NCBI GenBank assembly: GCA_002747455.1
Contig: PDPG01000020.1
Span: 1 to 45,068 of the forward strand
Direction of reading: 5' to 3'
DNA length: 45,068 nt
Source of the DNA: Pseudomonadota bacterium
Lineage (GTDB): Bacteria; Pseudomonadota; Gammaproteobacteria; Thiotrichales; Thiotrichaceae
The notes under the pieces are model-generated. The model did no database searches and was not told the DNA's origin. It saw only the letters and a program-made list of their open reading frames with translations. How positions within the stretch are numbered: position 1 is the first letter of the stretch; the number at the start of each line of letters is the position of its first letter. Shown piece after piece: positions 1-10,506 of this stretch. Both the position numbers and the translations under genes were made by a program.

Positions 1-531
1 CCTGACAGCAAAAACGCCATTCCGCCACTGTATTTGCTCAATGGTAACGGGGTAATGAATGCCTTTGCGGCTAAATGTGCCTTGTATGAAAAATATGTAG
101 TACTGCATAGTGATATTGTCGATATTGCCTATGTTCACGGTAATTTTGGGGCATTGAAATTTGTTTTGGCACATGAGTTAGGGCATGTCAAATGCGAGCA
201 TATCAATCTTCGTCGTTTAATTTGTGCGCCGATCATGACCGTTTTATTCTTAAATAAATCATTAACCCGCGCCCAGGAATATACCGCTGACAGAGTGGCT
301 TGCTATTATGCACCTGATGAAGTAATGGGTATGTTGTACTTATTCGCAGGTAAAAATTTAGGTAAGCGCGTTAATATTGAAGAATATTTCAAAACCATTG
401 AAAAATACGAAAATGACTTATGGTTGAGAATAGTTAATTTCAGAAGTGACCACGCTGTCGGCTATCGCCGAATGCGAGCCTTACGAGATACGCAAACCAA
501 GGGTTGGGACATTCATGGAAAAATGCTGTAG
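1..531 (+). CDS. M48-like zinc metallopeptidase, 5' end outside the window
   Basis: The reading frame is open from base 1, so the N-terminus is missing; the TTG at 34 is only an internal codon. The visible part (about 176 residues) has the zinc-protease signature HELGH (bases ~172-186), followed about 40 residues later by E-Y-T-A-D-R, where the Glu would be the third zinc ligand and the Asp matches the M48 ExxxD pattern. No transmembrane helix is convincing in the visible part, so it looks more like a soluble or peripheral M48-type peptidase than HtpX, which is encoded separately near 42.7 kb. The stop is TAG at 529-531. Family placement rests on the two motifs and their spacing. Substrate is unknown. 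Confidence 0.75.
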   Translation, partial: PDSKNAIPPLYLLNGNGVMNAFAAKCALYEKYVVLHSDIVDIAYVHGNFGALKFVLAHELGHVKCEHINLRRLICAPIMTVLFLNKSLTRAQEYTADRVACYYAPDEVMGMLYLFAGKNLGKRVNIEEYFKTIEKYENDLWLRIVNFRSDHAVGYRRMRALRDTQTKGWDIHGKML

Positions 532-597
532 GAATCATTTTACAGCGAAAATTTACCACCAAGTAGCTTACTTACTGTGGCGTAATCCCTGTCGATG

Positions 598-729
598 TCA
601 GTAATGACTCGGAGGGATTTCGCACAATATGTCTACACCGTAAGAAGTTGCGCCGCTATTATTAATGCCTGCGGTTGCGAGTCGGCTATCGTCGATAGTC
701 TTCGTGTCAATTGGTCTGTCTACTGACAT
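598..729 (-). CDS. possible small protein, 43 codons
   Basis: This is a short frame on the minus strand inside the 251-bp gap between the peptidase and tex. It starts at ATG (727-729) with a weak GGA about 9 bases upstream and ends at TGA (598-600). The protein begins MSVDRPIDTK, ends CEIPPSHY, and has one Cys, no membrane segment and no hydrophobic core pattern that I recognise. It lies just downstream of tex on the same strand. It may be a real small protein, the decayed tail of a longer gene, or chance. I do not recognise a family. Confidence 0.25.
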   Translation of the reverse strand: MSVDRPIDTKTIDDSRLATAGINNSGATSYGVDILCEIPPSHY

Positions 730-782
730 TTATGGCATCCAAAAATGAGTCACTACAAGGACAGACACGGGGCTGGCCACAA

Positions 783-3146
783 TCACCTGCCCTTTTTCGC
801 GTTTGCAAAAGCCTCAGCAAAGGCACTGTTCATCGGGGAAGCATTTCCACCTGAGCCTGCGGATTGTCCGCGTTTATTCGCCGCCGTATTTCTCTTGCCA
901 GCGTGATCGTTCTTTTGTGACGAGTGATGACGTTGGCCTTGTTGTTTCTGAGTCAGCGCGGCAGGCTCCAGAGGATCATCCAGGCGCAAACTCAATGCAA
1001 TACGCTTGCGTGCCTGATCCACTTCCATGACCTTCACTTTAACAATTTCACCGGCTTTCACGACCTCGTGTGGGTCTTTAATAAATTTATCCGACATCGC
1101 TGAGATATGCACCAAACCGTCTTGATGCACCCCAATATCCACAAAGGCGCCAAAGTGCGTCACGTTACTCACTGTGCCTTCCAGAATCATTCCGGGCGTT
1201 AGGTCAGCCACTTTCTCAACGCCTTCCTTAAAAGTGGCCGTTTTAAATTCAGGGCGCGGGTCACGGCCCGGTTTATCCAGTTCAGAAATAATATCTGTCA
1301 CCGTTGGCAAGCCGAATGTCTCATCAATATACTTTTCGGGCTGAAGCCTTGATAAAGCCTGTTTGTTACCCAGTAACTGCTTAATATCGCAGTCCAAATC
1401 TGCCAGCATACGCTGCACCACAGAATAGGACTCAGGGTGTACCGCTGATGCATCCAGTGGGTTTTCTGAATGACGAATCCGAATAAAACCAGCCGCTTGC
1501 TCAAAGGCTTTTTCGCCTAGGCGAGGGACTTTTTTCAACTGCTTGCGGTTGGTAAATGCACCATTTTCGTCACGATAAGCCACGATATTTTGTGCGATTG
1601 TTTTATTCAAACCTGCCACATGGCTCAACACTTCCGCCGAGGCCGTATTGGCTTCAACGCCCACCGAATTCACGCAGTCCTCAACCACGGAGTCCAGACT
1701 TTTGGCTAACTGCGTTTGATTTACATCGTGTTGATACTGCCCCACGCCAATGGATTTTGGATCAATTTTCACCAGTTCAGCCAATGGGTCTTGCAGACGA
1801 CGCGCAATCGAGATTGCCCCACGCACGGTTACATCCAGATCAGGAAATTCCGCAGCAGCGATTTCTGATGCAGAATACACTGAGGCACCTGCCTCACTCA
1901 CCATGACTTTTTGCAACGCCAATTCGGGGTGCTTCTTTATCAAGTCAGCGCATAACCGATCGGTTTCGCGCGAGGCCGTACCATTGCCAATCGCCAGCAA
2001 GTTCACATTGTACTTTGCCGCCATTTTAGCCAGTATCGCAATGGATTCATCCCATTGATTTCGTGGCTGGTGCGGGAAAATTGCCACAGAATCCAGATAC
2101 TTGCCGGTGTGGTCAACCACTGCCACTTTCACTCCCGTTCGCAAGCCGGGGTCGAGCCCCATGGTTGACTTTTGCCCCGCTGGTGCTGCCAATAGTAAAT
2201 CTTTCAGATTCTTACCAAAGACGTTAATTGCCTCTGCTTCTGCCGTTTGACGAAGCTCTGACAACAGCTCAGTTTCAAGCTTTAGCTGGAGTTTGATTTT
2301 CCATGTCCAGCGAACTACCTCATTAAGCCAGTCATCGGCACGACGACCCTGTGGTCGAATCCCATTGTGCTGTGCAATTTTAAACTCACAAGGATGCGTC
2401 GCCGAGTCATCGTCTGGTGCATCGACCTTGAGTTGTAAGAAACCTTCGTTGCGGCCACGCAGCATGGCAAGCACTCGATGTGATGGTACTTTTTTCAACT
2501 GATCGGTATTATCAAAATAATCACTGAATTTGGCCGCTTCCGCCTCCTTACCCGACACTACCGTGGACTTCAGTTCGCCTCGCTCACTCATAAATTCACG
2601 CAGCTCGCCTAGCAAATCAGCGTCTTCAGCAAAGCGCTCCATCAGGATATATTTGGCGCCATCTAATACGCCCTTCGCGGTCTCAAAAGCCTGTTTAAAA
2701 TCGGCCGCATCATTCAGGTATTTTAGCGCTTCTGTTTCAGGATCAAGGTTCGGGTCTGCCAGCAGCGCATTCGCCAGTGGCTCAATGCCCGCTTCAATGG
2801 CAATCTGCCCTTTGGTACGGCGTTTTTTCTTAAATGGCAGATACAAATCTTCCAGACGCGTTTTATTATCCGCTTGCAAAATCTCCTGCTTTAACTCAGG
2901 CGTCAGTTTGCCCTGCTCATCAATCAATTTAATAATCGCTTCACGGCGCGTATCCAGTTCTCGCAAATACCCCAGACGTTCCTCCAGTGTACGCATTTGC
3001 CCATCATCCAAACCACCGGTAACTTCTTTGCGATACCGGGAAATAAAAGGTACTGTAGCCCCTTCATCTAACAGCTCAATGGCCGCGGTGATCTGTTGAG
3101 CCTTAACATTCAGTTCATTAGCAATACGTTCAGCGATAGCAATCAT
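783..3146 (-). CDS. tex: Tex-family RNA-binding transcription accessory protein
   Basis: Tex is a conserved cytoplasmic nucleic-acid-binding protein related to eukaryotic Spt6. The 787-residue length matches the family (about 770-790). Domain order is typical: an N-terminal helical Tex domain with the basic stretch KKKRRTKGQ, a YqgF/RNase H-like domain starting near residue 330 ([16 protein letters not shown]), helix-hairpin-helix repeats around 490-560, and an S1 RNA-binding domain around 650-720 ([17 protein letters not shown]...GLVHIS). A low-complexity tail rich in Gln, Lys, Ser and Gly ends the protein. The ATG at 3144-3146 fits the usual Tex N-terminus. It is divergent from the DUF599 gene, with a 70-bp shared upstream region. 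No regulatory site stands out. Confidence 0.97.
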   Translation of the reverse strand: MIAIAERIANELNVKAQQITAAIELLDEGATVPFISRYRKEVTGGLDDGQMRTLEERLGYLRELDTRREAIIKLIDEQGKLTPELKQEILQADNKTRLEDLYLPFKKKRRTKGQIAIEAGIEPLANALLADPNLDPETEALKYLNDAADFKQAFETAKGVLDGAKYILMERFAEDADLLGELREFMSERGELKSTVVSGKEAEAAKFSDYFDNTDQLKKVPSHRVLAMLRGRNEGFLQLKVDAPDDDSATHPCEFKIAQHNGIRPQGRRADDWLNEVVRWTWKIKLQLKLETELLSELRQTAEAEAINVFGKNLKDLLLAAPAGQKSTMGLDPGLRTGVKVAVVDHTGKYLDSVAIFPHQPRNQWDESIAILAKMAAKYNVNLLAIGNGTASRETDRLCADLIKKHPELALQKVMVSEAGASVYSASEIAAAEFPDLDVTVRGAISIARRLQDPLAELVKIDPKSIGVGQYQHDVNQTQLAKSLDSVVEDCVNSVGVEANTASAEVLSHVAGLNKTIAQNIVAYRDENGAFTNRKQLKKVPRLGEKAFEQAAGFIRIRHSENPLDASAVHPESYSVVQRMLADLDCDIKQLLGNKQALSRLQPEKYIDETFGLPTVTDIISELDKPGRDPRPEFKTATFKEGVEKVADLTPGMILEGTVSNVTHFGAFVDIGVHQDGLVHISAMSDKFIKDPHEVVKAGEIVKVKVMEVDQARKRIALSLRLDDPLEPAALTQKQQGQRHHSSQKNDHAGKRNTAANKRGQSAGSGGNASPMNSAFAEAFANAKKGR

Positions 3147-3216
3147 ATGTCTATTTTTATCATGATTTTAAAGCGTCGCATTATGATCAATTAAACGCAG
3201 TGATTAAAGGGCTTTT

Positions 3217-3906
3217 ATGCAACTTGGTACTCTGACTCTTTCCCTCCTAGACGTTGCAGCATTAATCTGGTTTTTCGTCTGCTCGGCTGGCTACAACTAT
3301 TATGCCAATACCCATCCCGACTCCTTGGCAATAACCATGCGAGGATGGCGCGAAAAATGGTCACTCTCCATGTTGCAACGGGATAACCGGATCGTCGATA
3401 CACAGGTCATCACCGGCCTTAACAACGTGGCGACCTTTTTTTGTTCAACATCAATCTTTATTACTGCTGGTCTGTTTGCGGCAATGGGGGCATCGGAACA
3501 GATTGTTAGTATTATTAATCAGCTCTCATTTTTGCAGTCCACCAATATCACCACGGTGGAGCTTAAACTGGGGTTGCTGATTATTATTTTTATCTATTCA
3601 TTTTTTAAGTTTGGCTGGGCCATTAAGCAGCACTCTTACAGTGCCGTTGTGCTGGCCGCTGTTCCTCCTACAGAGTCAACAAACCCTGAAAGGGACACGG
3701 AGCTTGCAAAATTAATGGGGAAATTAAGTAATCTGGGAGATCAGCATTTTAGTGATGGCATTCGGGCGTATTATTTTGCACTGGCGACAATAAGCTGGTT
3801 CGTTCATCCGCTGGTTTATATCGGTGTCTTAGTGTGGGTTGTGATGGTACTGCACCGACGTGACTTCCGGTCAAAGCTATTGAAGCATTTGACCGAAACC
3901 ACTTAG
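3217..3906 (+). CDS. DUF599 family inner-membrane protein
   Basis: This is a 229-residue protein with four likely transmembrane helices, near residues 8-27, 70-90, 112-132 and 190-215. The N-terminal segment with the pattern W-F-x-C-x-x-G-Y-N-Y-Y and the R-x-x-W motif after the first helix (MRGWREKW) are typical of DUF599, whose function is unknown. An AAAGGG sequence lies about 8 bases before the ATG. The gene is divergent from tex and convergent with the flotillin-like gene; only 13 bases separate the two stop codons, so transcripts could overlap. Family assignment is from memory of the sequence pattern. Confidence 0.8.
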   Translation: MQLGTLTLSLLDVAALIWFFVCSAGYNYYANTHPDSLAITMRGWREKWSLSMLQRDNRIVDTQVITGLNNVATFFCSTSIFITAGLFAAMGASEQIVSIINQLSFLQSTNITTVELKLGLLIIIFIYSFFKFGWAIKQHSYSAVVLAAVPPTESTNPERDTELAKLMGKLSNLGDQHFSDGIRAYYFALATISWFVHPLVYIGVLVWVVMVLHRRDFRSKLLKHLTETT

Positions 3907-3919
3907 CCACGACCGTAAT

Positions 3920-5560
3920 TTAATTTGGCTTTGGCGGGGATGGTGGCTCGCTATCTGACTCGCCAGTGATAATGTCAGCACCGTACTCATCGGCATTATC
4001 TATCTCGCCATCCTGATCAGCCATCTCGGCGCTGTCTTGCGCCTCTGTCAACGGCGCCAGTTCAGAAGCCGCTTGGTCAGCACCTGGTTTGATCTCACGT
4101 TGCAACATTTTGGTAAAGTCCTTAATGCCACTGCCATTTAAGCCCACTTCATTCAGCAGGGACTCAACCATTGGTGCTTGCGCCCGATAACGTAGTGCAC
4201 TGTCCACGACTTGATCTGCCAAACTGCCACCGCCACTAGCAGGCTGATCACCGCCCCCACCAGCGCCACTCACGCTACCACGGCTGACCACATTCGAGAA
4301 GCCGTCCACCTGCATAATTTTAATGCCGTCAATGTTCTCCAGCGGCTTCACACTCTCACGAATAATATCCGGCAGTTGCTGCACAATTTTAGCCTTCACC
4401 TGCATGTCGATCTGCTTTTTGGACAATTCATTCGCCGCTTTATTCAGGGCTGTTTTACCCGCTGCTTCGACCGCCAGCCGAACCTTCGCAGCCTCTGCTT
4501 CACGTATTTCAGCATCCGCATGGGCCGCAGCAAAAATACGCTGACGATCTGCCTCTTTTTCCGCACTGATCACTTCGACCAAGCGATTCCGATCTGCCTG
4601 TGCTTTCTCCTGCGCGGTAATAATTCCCTCTTTCTTCGCAGCCGCAGCCGCCTTGGCTTCATCCGTAACAATCCAGTTTTCTGCAATCGACTTTTCCGCC
4701 TTGGCAATGGCCAGACTCTGCTGGCGACGCATTTCCTCTAAATCAATTTCCATCTGGATACGCGCTTCCTCGATCTTGCGGTCTGCATCAAACTCCATTT
4801 CAGCAATTCTCAATTTCTGTTGCTGGTCGGCAAAGACTTTCTGCTTTTCAAGCTCCAGTTGCTTGTTATGCGCATCCAAGTCGCCTTTTTTAATCGCCAC
4901 CGTTTTGGCATTTTCAACTTCATTTTGCCTTTTTTCGTTATCCGCGATTCGTTCCATAACGAAGGTACGACCCTGCACATCGAAAGCGTTTTCACTGTCA
5001 AAGTAGTCAAGACTGGCCTGATTCAGTCGGGTCAACGCGACCGATTCCAGCATCAAACCCATTTTCGCCAAATCGACCTTTACCCCTTCCTCAACATTGT
5101 GACCAAACTCTTTACGCTTATCATTCATTTCCTCCATATCCATCAATACGGCGGCTCCACGTAGCGCATCGTCACAACGACCTTCTACCTGCTTTTCCAG
5201 AGCTTTATGATCCATGGTCTTTGAACCCAAGGTCTGCGCGGCACGGGAAATAGATTCCTGGGTTGGCTCAACTCGTAGGAAGAACTCAGAGTTTACATCG
5301 ATTTTCAGCCGGTCGCGGGTTCGCAATGCCTTCTCATCACTACGATCAATGACAATTTTCAGTGTCTTCATATTGACTTCGATCTTGTCATGCAACACCG
5401 GAAACACAAAGCCGCCACGATCCATAAACACTTTTTCGCCACCAAAACCCGTCCGAACAAAGGCGGTTTCTTTGGTCGAGCGGGTATAAAAGGCCACAAA
5501 TACCGCTGCCAGTAATAACAACACCAGCACTACAATGCCAATCGCAAAAGGAAAACTCAT
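3920..5560 (-). CDS. flotillin/SPFH-domain membrane protein, YqiK-like
   Basis: Flotillins are membrane-anchored scaffold proteins that form oligomers in ordered membrane patches. I start this one at the ATG at 5558-5560, which has GGAAG 7 bases upstream. A TTG at 5591-5593 would add 11 residues but has no better signal. From the ATG it is 546 residues, close to E. coli YqiK (about 550). An N-terminal helix (residues 3-24) anchors it. It is followed by the SPFH/band-7 domain, a long charged coiled coil rich in Glu, Ala, Lys and Gln (about 190-370), and a Gly-rich linker with an acidic, Pro-rich tail ending SPPKPN. No NfeD/YqiJ-type partner gene is adjacent, which is unusual for the family. 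It lies 123 bp downstream of rarA. Confidence 0.9.
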   Translation of the reverse strand: MSFPFAIGIVVLVLLLLAAVFVAFYTRSTKETAFVRTGFGGEKVFMDRGGFVFPVLHDKIEVNMKTLKIVIDRSDEKALRTRDRLKIDVNSEFFLRVEPTQESISRAAQTLGSKTMDHKALEKQVEGRCDDALRGAAVLMDMEEMNDKRKEFGHNVEEGVKVDLAKMGLMLESVALTRLNQASLDYFDSENAFDVQGRTFVMERIADNEKRQNEVENAKTVAIKKGDLDAHNKQLELEKQKVFADQQQKLRIAEMEFDADRKIEEARIQMEIDLEEMRRQQSLAIAKAEKSIAENWIVTDEAKAAAAAKKEGIITAQEKAQADRNRLVEVISAEKEADRQRIFAAAHADAEIREAEAAKVRLAVEAAGKTALNKAANELSKKQIDMQVKAKIVQQLPDIIRESVKPLENIDGIKIMQVDGFSNVVSRGSVSGAGGGGDQPASGGGSLADQVVDSALRYRAQAPMVESLLNEVGLNGSGIKDFTKMLQREIKPGADQAASELAPLTEAQDSAEMADQDGEIDNADEYGADIITGESDSEPPSPPKPN

Positions 5561-5683
5561 GAATACACTTCCAGAATAATGATCATCACTCAACTCAGAT
5601 AATTTTTAACCAAAACCTTGAGTATCAGTCAGTTGAGCAGTCTAGCACAGTCATTATGTGACGCGACAAAGATATTCGTTGGA

Positions 5684-7003
5684 CTATTTTTTTGCGTTTG
5701 CCGCATCGTCCCGTGCGCGCAACGCATTAAGCTTTTCACGAATTTTGATTTCCAGGCCACGCGCTACTGGCTCATAGTAACGCCGCTCTGCCAACGGTTC
5801 AGGCAGGTAAGTCTCCCCGGCTGCGTAGGCACCTTCTTCGTTATGTGCATACCGATAGCCTTCACCAAAGCCCATACCCTTCATTAACTTGGTTGGGGCA
5901 TTTCGTAAGTGTATGGGGACTTCATGGCTACCGGACATACCAGCATCACTTAATGCCTGATTGTATGCGGTATAGGCCGCATTGCTTTTCGGTGCTACGG
6001 CTAAGTATAAAACGGCCTGTGCCAATGCCAACTCACCTTCCGGGCTGCCCAGGCGATCATAGGCACTCCATGCATCCAGACACAAAGTCAATGCCCGTGG
6101 ATCTGCATTGCCTATTTCCTCGCTGGCCATACGCACAATGCGCCGCGCCACATAATGTGGATCACAGCCTGCATCAATCATTCGACAAAACCAGTAAAGC
6201 GCACCATCTGGGCTACTCCCGCGCACAGACTTATGTAACGCGGAAATTTGCTCGTAAAACACATCCCCTTTTTTATCAAAGCGATTGGTTTTTTCGTTGA
6301 CCAACTCACGAATAACAGAGGCAGAAATAACGGGGCCAGCTTCACCCTGCTGAGTCTCCGCAAGATCCGCCGCAATTTCCAACCAGTTCAATGCACGCCT
6401 GGCATCACCATCTGCGGCATCGGCCATATTTTCAATCACCGAGTCGACCACTTGCAGGTTCATCAGCCCCAAGCCGTTTTCCTTATCATCCAGCGCTCTA
6501 CGAATAACTGACTGGATATCTTCGCGATCAAGCGGGCGTAACACATAAGTACGCACACGCGAAAGTAAGGCGTTGTTTAACTCAAAGGAAGGGTTTTCGG
6601 TGGTGGCACCAATAAACACAAAAGTGCCATCTTCAATGTGCGGCAGAAAGGCATCTTGCTGCGCCTTATTAAAGCGGTGTACCTCGTCCACAAAAAGTAC
6701 TGAGGCGCGTTGAGTCAGCTCATAATGTTGCCGTGCTTGCTCAACGGCAAGGCGAATATCCTTCACACCGGAAAGTACTGCCGAGATTGTCTGAAATGCA
6801 GCGCCGCTGTAGTTGGCGATCAAACGTGCCAAGGTTGTTTTTCCCGTTCCCGGCGGCCCCCAAAACAACATGGAATGCAGACGATCCTGATCTATCGCAG
6901 CTCGCAGTGGCTTACCTTTCGCCAACAAGTGAGATTGGCCAGCGTAATCATCCAGGGTTGTCGGACGCATACGGTCAGCAAGTGGCTGAACGGGTGAATT
7001 CAT
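5684..7003 (-). CDS. rarA: replication-associated recombination protein A (AAA+ ATPase)
   Basis: RarA (MgsA) is a clamp-loader-related AAA+ ATPase that acts at stalled replication forks and single-strand gaps. The 439-residue protein has Walker A GPPGTGKT at residues 49-56, Walker B with [16 protein letters not shown], a sensor-1 segment [12 protein letters not shown], and the arginine-finger region ALLSRVR. The C-terminal half matches the RarA/WRNIP1 tetramerisation domain ([25 protein letters not shown]). The ATG at 7001-7003 fits the usual N-terminus. It follows rnt after only 3 bases, so the two are almost surely co-transcribed. Confidence 0.96.
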   Translation of the reverse strand: MNSPVQPLADRMRPTTLDDYAGQSHLLAKGKPLRAAIDQDRLHSMLFWGPPGTGKTTLARLIANYSGAAFQTISAVLSGVKDIRLAVEQARQHYELTQRASVLFVDEVHRFNKAQQDAFLPHIEDGTFVFIGATTENPSFELNNALLSRVRTYVLRPLDREDIQSVIRRALDDKENGLGLMNLQVVDSVIENMADAADGDARRALNWLEIAADLAETQQGEAGPVISASVIRELVNEKTNRFDKKGDVFYEQISALHKSVRGSSPDGALYWFCRMIDAGCDPHYVARRIVRMASEEIGNADPRALTLCLDAWSAYDRLGSPEGELALAQAVLYLAVAPKSNAAYTAYNQALSDAGMSGSHEVPIHLRNAPTKLMKGMGFGEGYRYAHNEEGAYAAGETYLPEPLAERRYYEPVARGLEIKIREKLNALRARDDAANAKK

Positions 7004-7006
7004 ACC

Positions 7007-7636
7007 TTATTCCGCAACATTAGCTCGCCATTTGTTCATGATGTGGCAAAACAGATCGGCGGTTTTTTCAGCGTCATACACAGCGGAATGTGCCTCATTG
7101 GTATCCCACTCAAAACCTGCTTTTTTTACCGAGCGCGCTAACACGGTTTGCTGAAATGCCATTGCCGACAATGTTACGGTGTCAAACGTACTGAAAGGAT
7201 GGAAAGGATTACGCTTTTGGCCCAAACGCTCAACCGCCGCATTCAAAAAGTTTAAATCGAACGCGGCATTGTGCCCCACCAGAACAGCACGATTGCACTC
7301 GTTGAGTTTGATCTCTTGGCGAACCGCCTTAAACATCTCATTAATGGCTCGGCCTTCATCCACTGCAATCTGCTGACGAAATGGCTGATACGGGTCAATG
7401 CCATTCACTTCCAACGATTTTGGATCAAGGTTTGCACCTTCAAAGGGCGCAATATGCCAGCTCAGTGTTTTCAGCCGATGCAGATCGCCCTGTTCATCCC
7501 GACGAATCAACACGGCCGCCATTTCGAGTAAGGCATCTGTTTTGTGGTTAAAACCACCTGTTTCAAGGTCAATGACCACCGGCAAAAAGCCTCTGAAACG
7601 TCCTCCGAGAGGATAAATTTGGGATTCTTCAGTCAT
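7007..7636 (-). CDS. rnt: ribonuclease T (DEDDh 3'-5' exonuclease)
   Basis: RNase T trims 3' ends of tRNA, 5S and 23S rRNA and removes the terminal A of uncharged tRNA. It also degrades single-stranded DNA. The 209-residue length fits (E. coli 215). The exonuclease motifs are present: D23 and E25 in [20 protein letters not shown] for motif II, and H and D in [16 protein letters not shown] for motif III. Segments around [19 protein letters not shown] and [13 protein letters not shown] are nearly diagnostic for RNase T and exclude the DnaQ epsilon subunit. It is first in a transcription unit with rarA (3-bp gap). Confidence 0.96.
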   Translation of the reverse strand: MTEESQIYPLGGRFRGFLPVVIDLETGGFNHKTDALLEMAAVLIRRDEQGDLHRLKTLSWHIAPFEGANLDPKSLEVNGIDPYQPFRQQIAVDEGRAINEMFKAVRQEIKLNECNRAVLVGHNAAFDLNFLNAAVERLGQKRNPFHPFSTFDTVTLSAMAFQQTVLARSVKKAGFEWDTNEAHSAVYDAEKTADLFCHIMNKWRANVAE

Positions 7637-7832
7637 CCAGCAAGCTTACCGTAATGAATACTAAATTGACATGCTCAATGATGGGAAACAACAGCCAAAA
7701 CCCGTGCTAAAAACAAGTTACATTCGTAACCAGTTGTTTTATTTATTGAATTTGTTTTAGTGAGTTTTAACTATTCAAATAATTAAATCGCTGTTATGCT
7801 TGCGCCCAATAACACTCAGAGGAGACTGGATT

Positions 7833-10496
7833 ATGCCGATCAATAAGCCCGAAACGGATATTGACCCGCAGGAAACGATGGACTGGACAGAGTCCATCGA
7901 GGCCATCATTGAAACAGAAGGCTTGCAACGTGCTCATTTCATTATAGAAAAATTAATCGCAACCGCACGAGTAAATGGTGCCAACCTTCCTTATTCATCC
8001 AACACCGCCTACATCAATACCATCCCGCCACATCTTGAAGAACCCATTCCCGGCGATCAGGGGCTGGAAAGCAGGATTCGCGCGTATATTCGCTGGAATG
8101 CCGCAGCAATGGTGGTTCGGGCTAATCGTGCAAGCTCCGAGCTAGGCGGGCATATCGCTTCGTTTGCCTCCTCTGCCACACTATATGATGTGGGCTTTAA
8201 CCATTTTTGGCACGCGCCATCACCAGAACACGGGGGGGATCTGGTTTTCTATCAGGGGCACATCACACCGGGGATTTATGCCCGCTCCTTTTTGGAGGGC
8301 CGCCTGAGCGAAGAACAACTCGACAAATTCCGCCAGGAAAGTAATGGTGGTGGTTTGTCTTCTTATCCTCACCCGTGGTTAATGCCTGATTACTGGCAGT
8401 TCCCAACCGTATCAATGGGGCTGGGGCCGATTCAGTCCATTTATCAAGCACGCTTTATGCGCTACCTGCAGCTGCGTAATCTGGCTGACACCAAAGACCG
8501 TCGTGTCTGGGGTTTCCTTGGTGATGGTGAAGTGGATGAGCCAGAGTCGCTCGGTGCCATCTCGTTGGCAGGCCGTGAGCAACTGGATAACCTGACCTGG
8601 GTTATCAATTGTAACCTGCAGCGCCTTGACGGCCCAGTTCGGGGTAATGGCAAGATTGTTCAGGAGCTGGAAGCGGTTTTCCGGGGTGCTGGCTGGAATG
8701 TCATTAAAGTCATGTGGGGCTCTTATTGGGACCCACTACTGGCGAAGGACAAAGATGGCATCTTGCAGCGCCGTATGTTGGAAGTGGTAGACGGAGAGTT
8801 CCAGAACTACAAGGCAAAAGACGGAGCTTATGTGCGCGAGCACTTCTTCGGCGCTTCACCGGAGTTAAAGGCGATGGTTTCCAAGATGACCGACGAGGAC
8901 ATTTGGCGACTGAATCGTGGTGGGCATGATCCGCATAAGGTGTTTGCAGCTTATCATGCAGCCGTTAACCATAAAGGCCAGCCGACCGTTATTCTGGCGC
9001 ACACAGTAAAAGGCTACGGCATGGGTGCGGCAGGTCAGGGACAAAACCGCACGCACAGCCAGAAAAAGCTGAATGAAGAAGAGATGATCAGCTTCGCCAA
9101 GCGCTTCAATATCCCCATCAGCGAGGAGGATGCTGCACAAGCGAAGTATTACCTGCCGCCAGAAGATAGTGAAGAAATTCAGTACATGAAGGCCCGCCGT
9201 AAGGAGTTGGGTGGTTCGATTCCTGTGCGCAATACTATGGCTGCGCCGTTAAGCATTCCGTCGGTGGATGTGTTTGAGCCATTGCTAAAAAGCTCAGGCG
9301 ACCGCGAAATGTCAACCACGATGGCATTTGTTCGCATACTGACCATATTGACGCGTGACAAAAAGCTGGGCAAGCACATCGTTCCTATCGTTCCTGATGA
9401 AGCGCGTACTTTTGGTATGGAAGGAATGTTCCGTCAATTAGGTATTCACTCATCTGTTGGCCAGCTCTATGAACCACAGGACAGAGATCAGGTGATGTTC
9501 TATAAAGAGGACAAGTCTGGTCAGATTCTGGAAGAAGGAATCAACGAAGCAGGAGCCATGTCATCATGGATTGCAGCGGCGACTTCTTACAGTGCCCACG
9601 GTGTCAACATGGTGCCGTTTTACATTTACTACTCTATTTTTGGCTTCCAGCGCATTGGTGATCTGGCTTGGGCAGCGGGTGACTGTCGTTCGCGTGGCTT
9701 CCTGATTGGCGCAACGGCTGGGCGCACAACTCTGGCTGGTGAAGGTTTGCAGCACCAGGATGGACATGGCATGGTGCAGGCTGCGCTGATTCCAAACTGT
9801 GTCAGCTATGACCCGACCTATGCTTATGAGATGGCGGTCATTGTGCATGACGGTCTGCGACGCATGTATGTTGATCAGGAAGATGTTTACTACTACATCA
9901 CCGCCATGAATGAAAACTACCAGATGCCAGACATGCCAGAAGGTAGTGAAGAAGGTATTTTGAAAGGAATGTACCTGCTTCAAGGCGGCGGTAAGAAGAA
10001 AAAGAAAGTTCAGCTAATGGGTTCAGGTGCCATTTTGCGTGAAGTCATTGCAGCTGCCGAGATCCTGAATAATGAATGGGGTGTCGATGCGGATATCTGG
10101 AGCTGCACCAGCTTTAATGAGTTGGCGCGTGAGGCGCAGGATGTAGATCGCTGGAATCGCCTGCACCCTCTGGAAGACCAGAAAGTCCCCTATGTTTCAC
10201 AACAACTAAAAGGTCATCGTGGCCCGGTTGTCGCCGCAACTGATTATATTCAGCAGTACCCTGAACAAATTCGCCCGTGGGTTTCAGCGCGCTACACCAC
10301 GCTAGGTACCGATGGCTTCGGACGTAGTGACACACGTATAGAGTTACGCCGTCACTTCGAGGTAGATCGTTTTCATGTGGTCGTTGCAGCACTGAAGTCC
10401 TTAGCGGATGAAGGCAGCCTGCCTGCTGTGAAGGTCGCCGAGGCCATTAAGCAGTATGGCATTGACACCGAAAAAACCAACCCATTAAAAGCCTGA
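7833..10496 (+). CDS. aceE: pyruvate dehydrogenase E1 component, homodimeric type
   Basis: This is the thiamine-diphosphate-dependent E1 subunit that decarboxylates pyruvate and acetylates the lipoyl groups of E2. I choose ATG 7833, which follows AGAGGAGA by 7 bases; it gives 887 residues, the same as E. coli AceE. The TTG 33 bases upstream would add residues the family lacks. The ThDP-binding motif GDGEVDEPES...NCNLQRLDGPVRGN sits around residues 230-270. Other E1 landmarks include HTVKGYGMG, GRTTLAGEGLQHQDGHG and the C-terminal transketolase-like domain. It starts the aceE-aceF-lpd operon, with 10 bases to aceF. The 196 bp upstream are A/T-rich; I saw no PdhR-type ATTGGT/ACCAAT operator there. 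Confidence 0.98.
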   Translation: MPINKPETDIDPQETMDWTESIEAIIETEGLQRAHFIIEKLIATARVNGANLPYSSNTAYINTIPPHLEEPIPGDQGLESRIRAYIRWNAAAMVVRANRASSELGGHIASFASSATLYDVGFNHFWHAPSPEHGGDLVFYQGHITPGIYARSFLEGRLSEEQLDKFRQESNGGGLSSYPHPWLMPDYWQFPTVSMGLGPIQSIYQARFMRYLQLRNLADTKDRRVWGFLGDGEVDEPESLGAISLAGREQLDNLTWVINCNLQRLDGPVRGNGKIVQELEAVFRGAGWNVIKVMWGSYWDPLLAKDKDGILQRRMLEVVDGEFQNYKAKDGAYVREHFFGASPELKAMVSKMTDEDIWRLNRGGHDPHKVFAAYHAAVNHKGQPTVILAHTVKGYGMGAAGQGQNRTHSQKKLNEEEMISFAKRFNIPISEEDAAQAKYYLPPEDSEEIQYMKARRKELGGSIPVRNTMAAPLSIPSVDVFEPLLKSSGDREMSTTMAFVRILTILTRDKKLGKHIVPIVPDEARTFGMEGMFRQLGIHSSVGQLYEPQDRDQVMFYKEDKSGQILEEGINEAGAMSSWIAAATSYSAHGVNMVPFYIYYSIFGFQRIGDLAWAAGDCRSRGFLIGATAGRTTLAGEGLQHQDGHGMVQAALIPNCVSYDPTYAYEMAVIVHDGLRRMYVDQEDVYYYITAMNENYQMPDMPEGSEEGILKGMYLLQGGGKKKKKVQLMGSGAILREVIAAAEILNNEWGVDADIWSCTSFNELAREAQDVDRWNRLHPLEDQKVPYVSQQLKGHRGPVVAATDYIQQYPEQIRPWVSARYTTLGTDGFGRSDTRIELRRHFEVDRFHVVVAALKSLADEGSLPAVKVAEAIKQYGIDTEKTNPLKA

Positions 10497-10506
10497 GGAG
10501 ATAATT

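Noticed and set aside
2530..3099. A 189-codon plus-strand frame inside tex
   Set aside because: It is Ser/Arg-rich antisense composition typical of a shadow frame, and tex is certain on the other strand.
7722..7780. A/T-rich stretch and GTTAC-ATTC-GTAAC palindrome upstream of aceE as a PdhR-type operator or promoter
   Set aside because: It does not match the PdhR ATTGGT/ACCAAT operator, and no good -35/-10 pair could be aligned.
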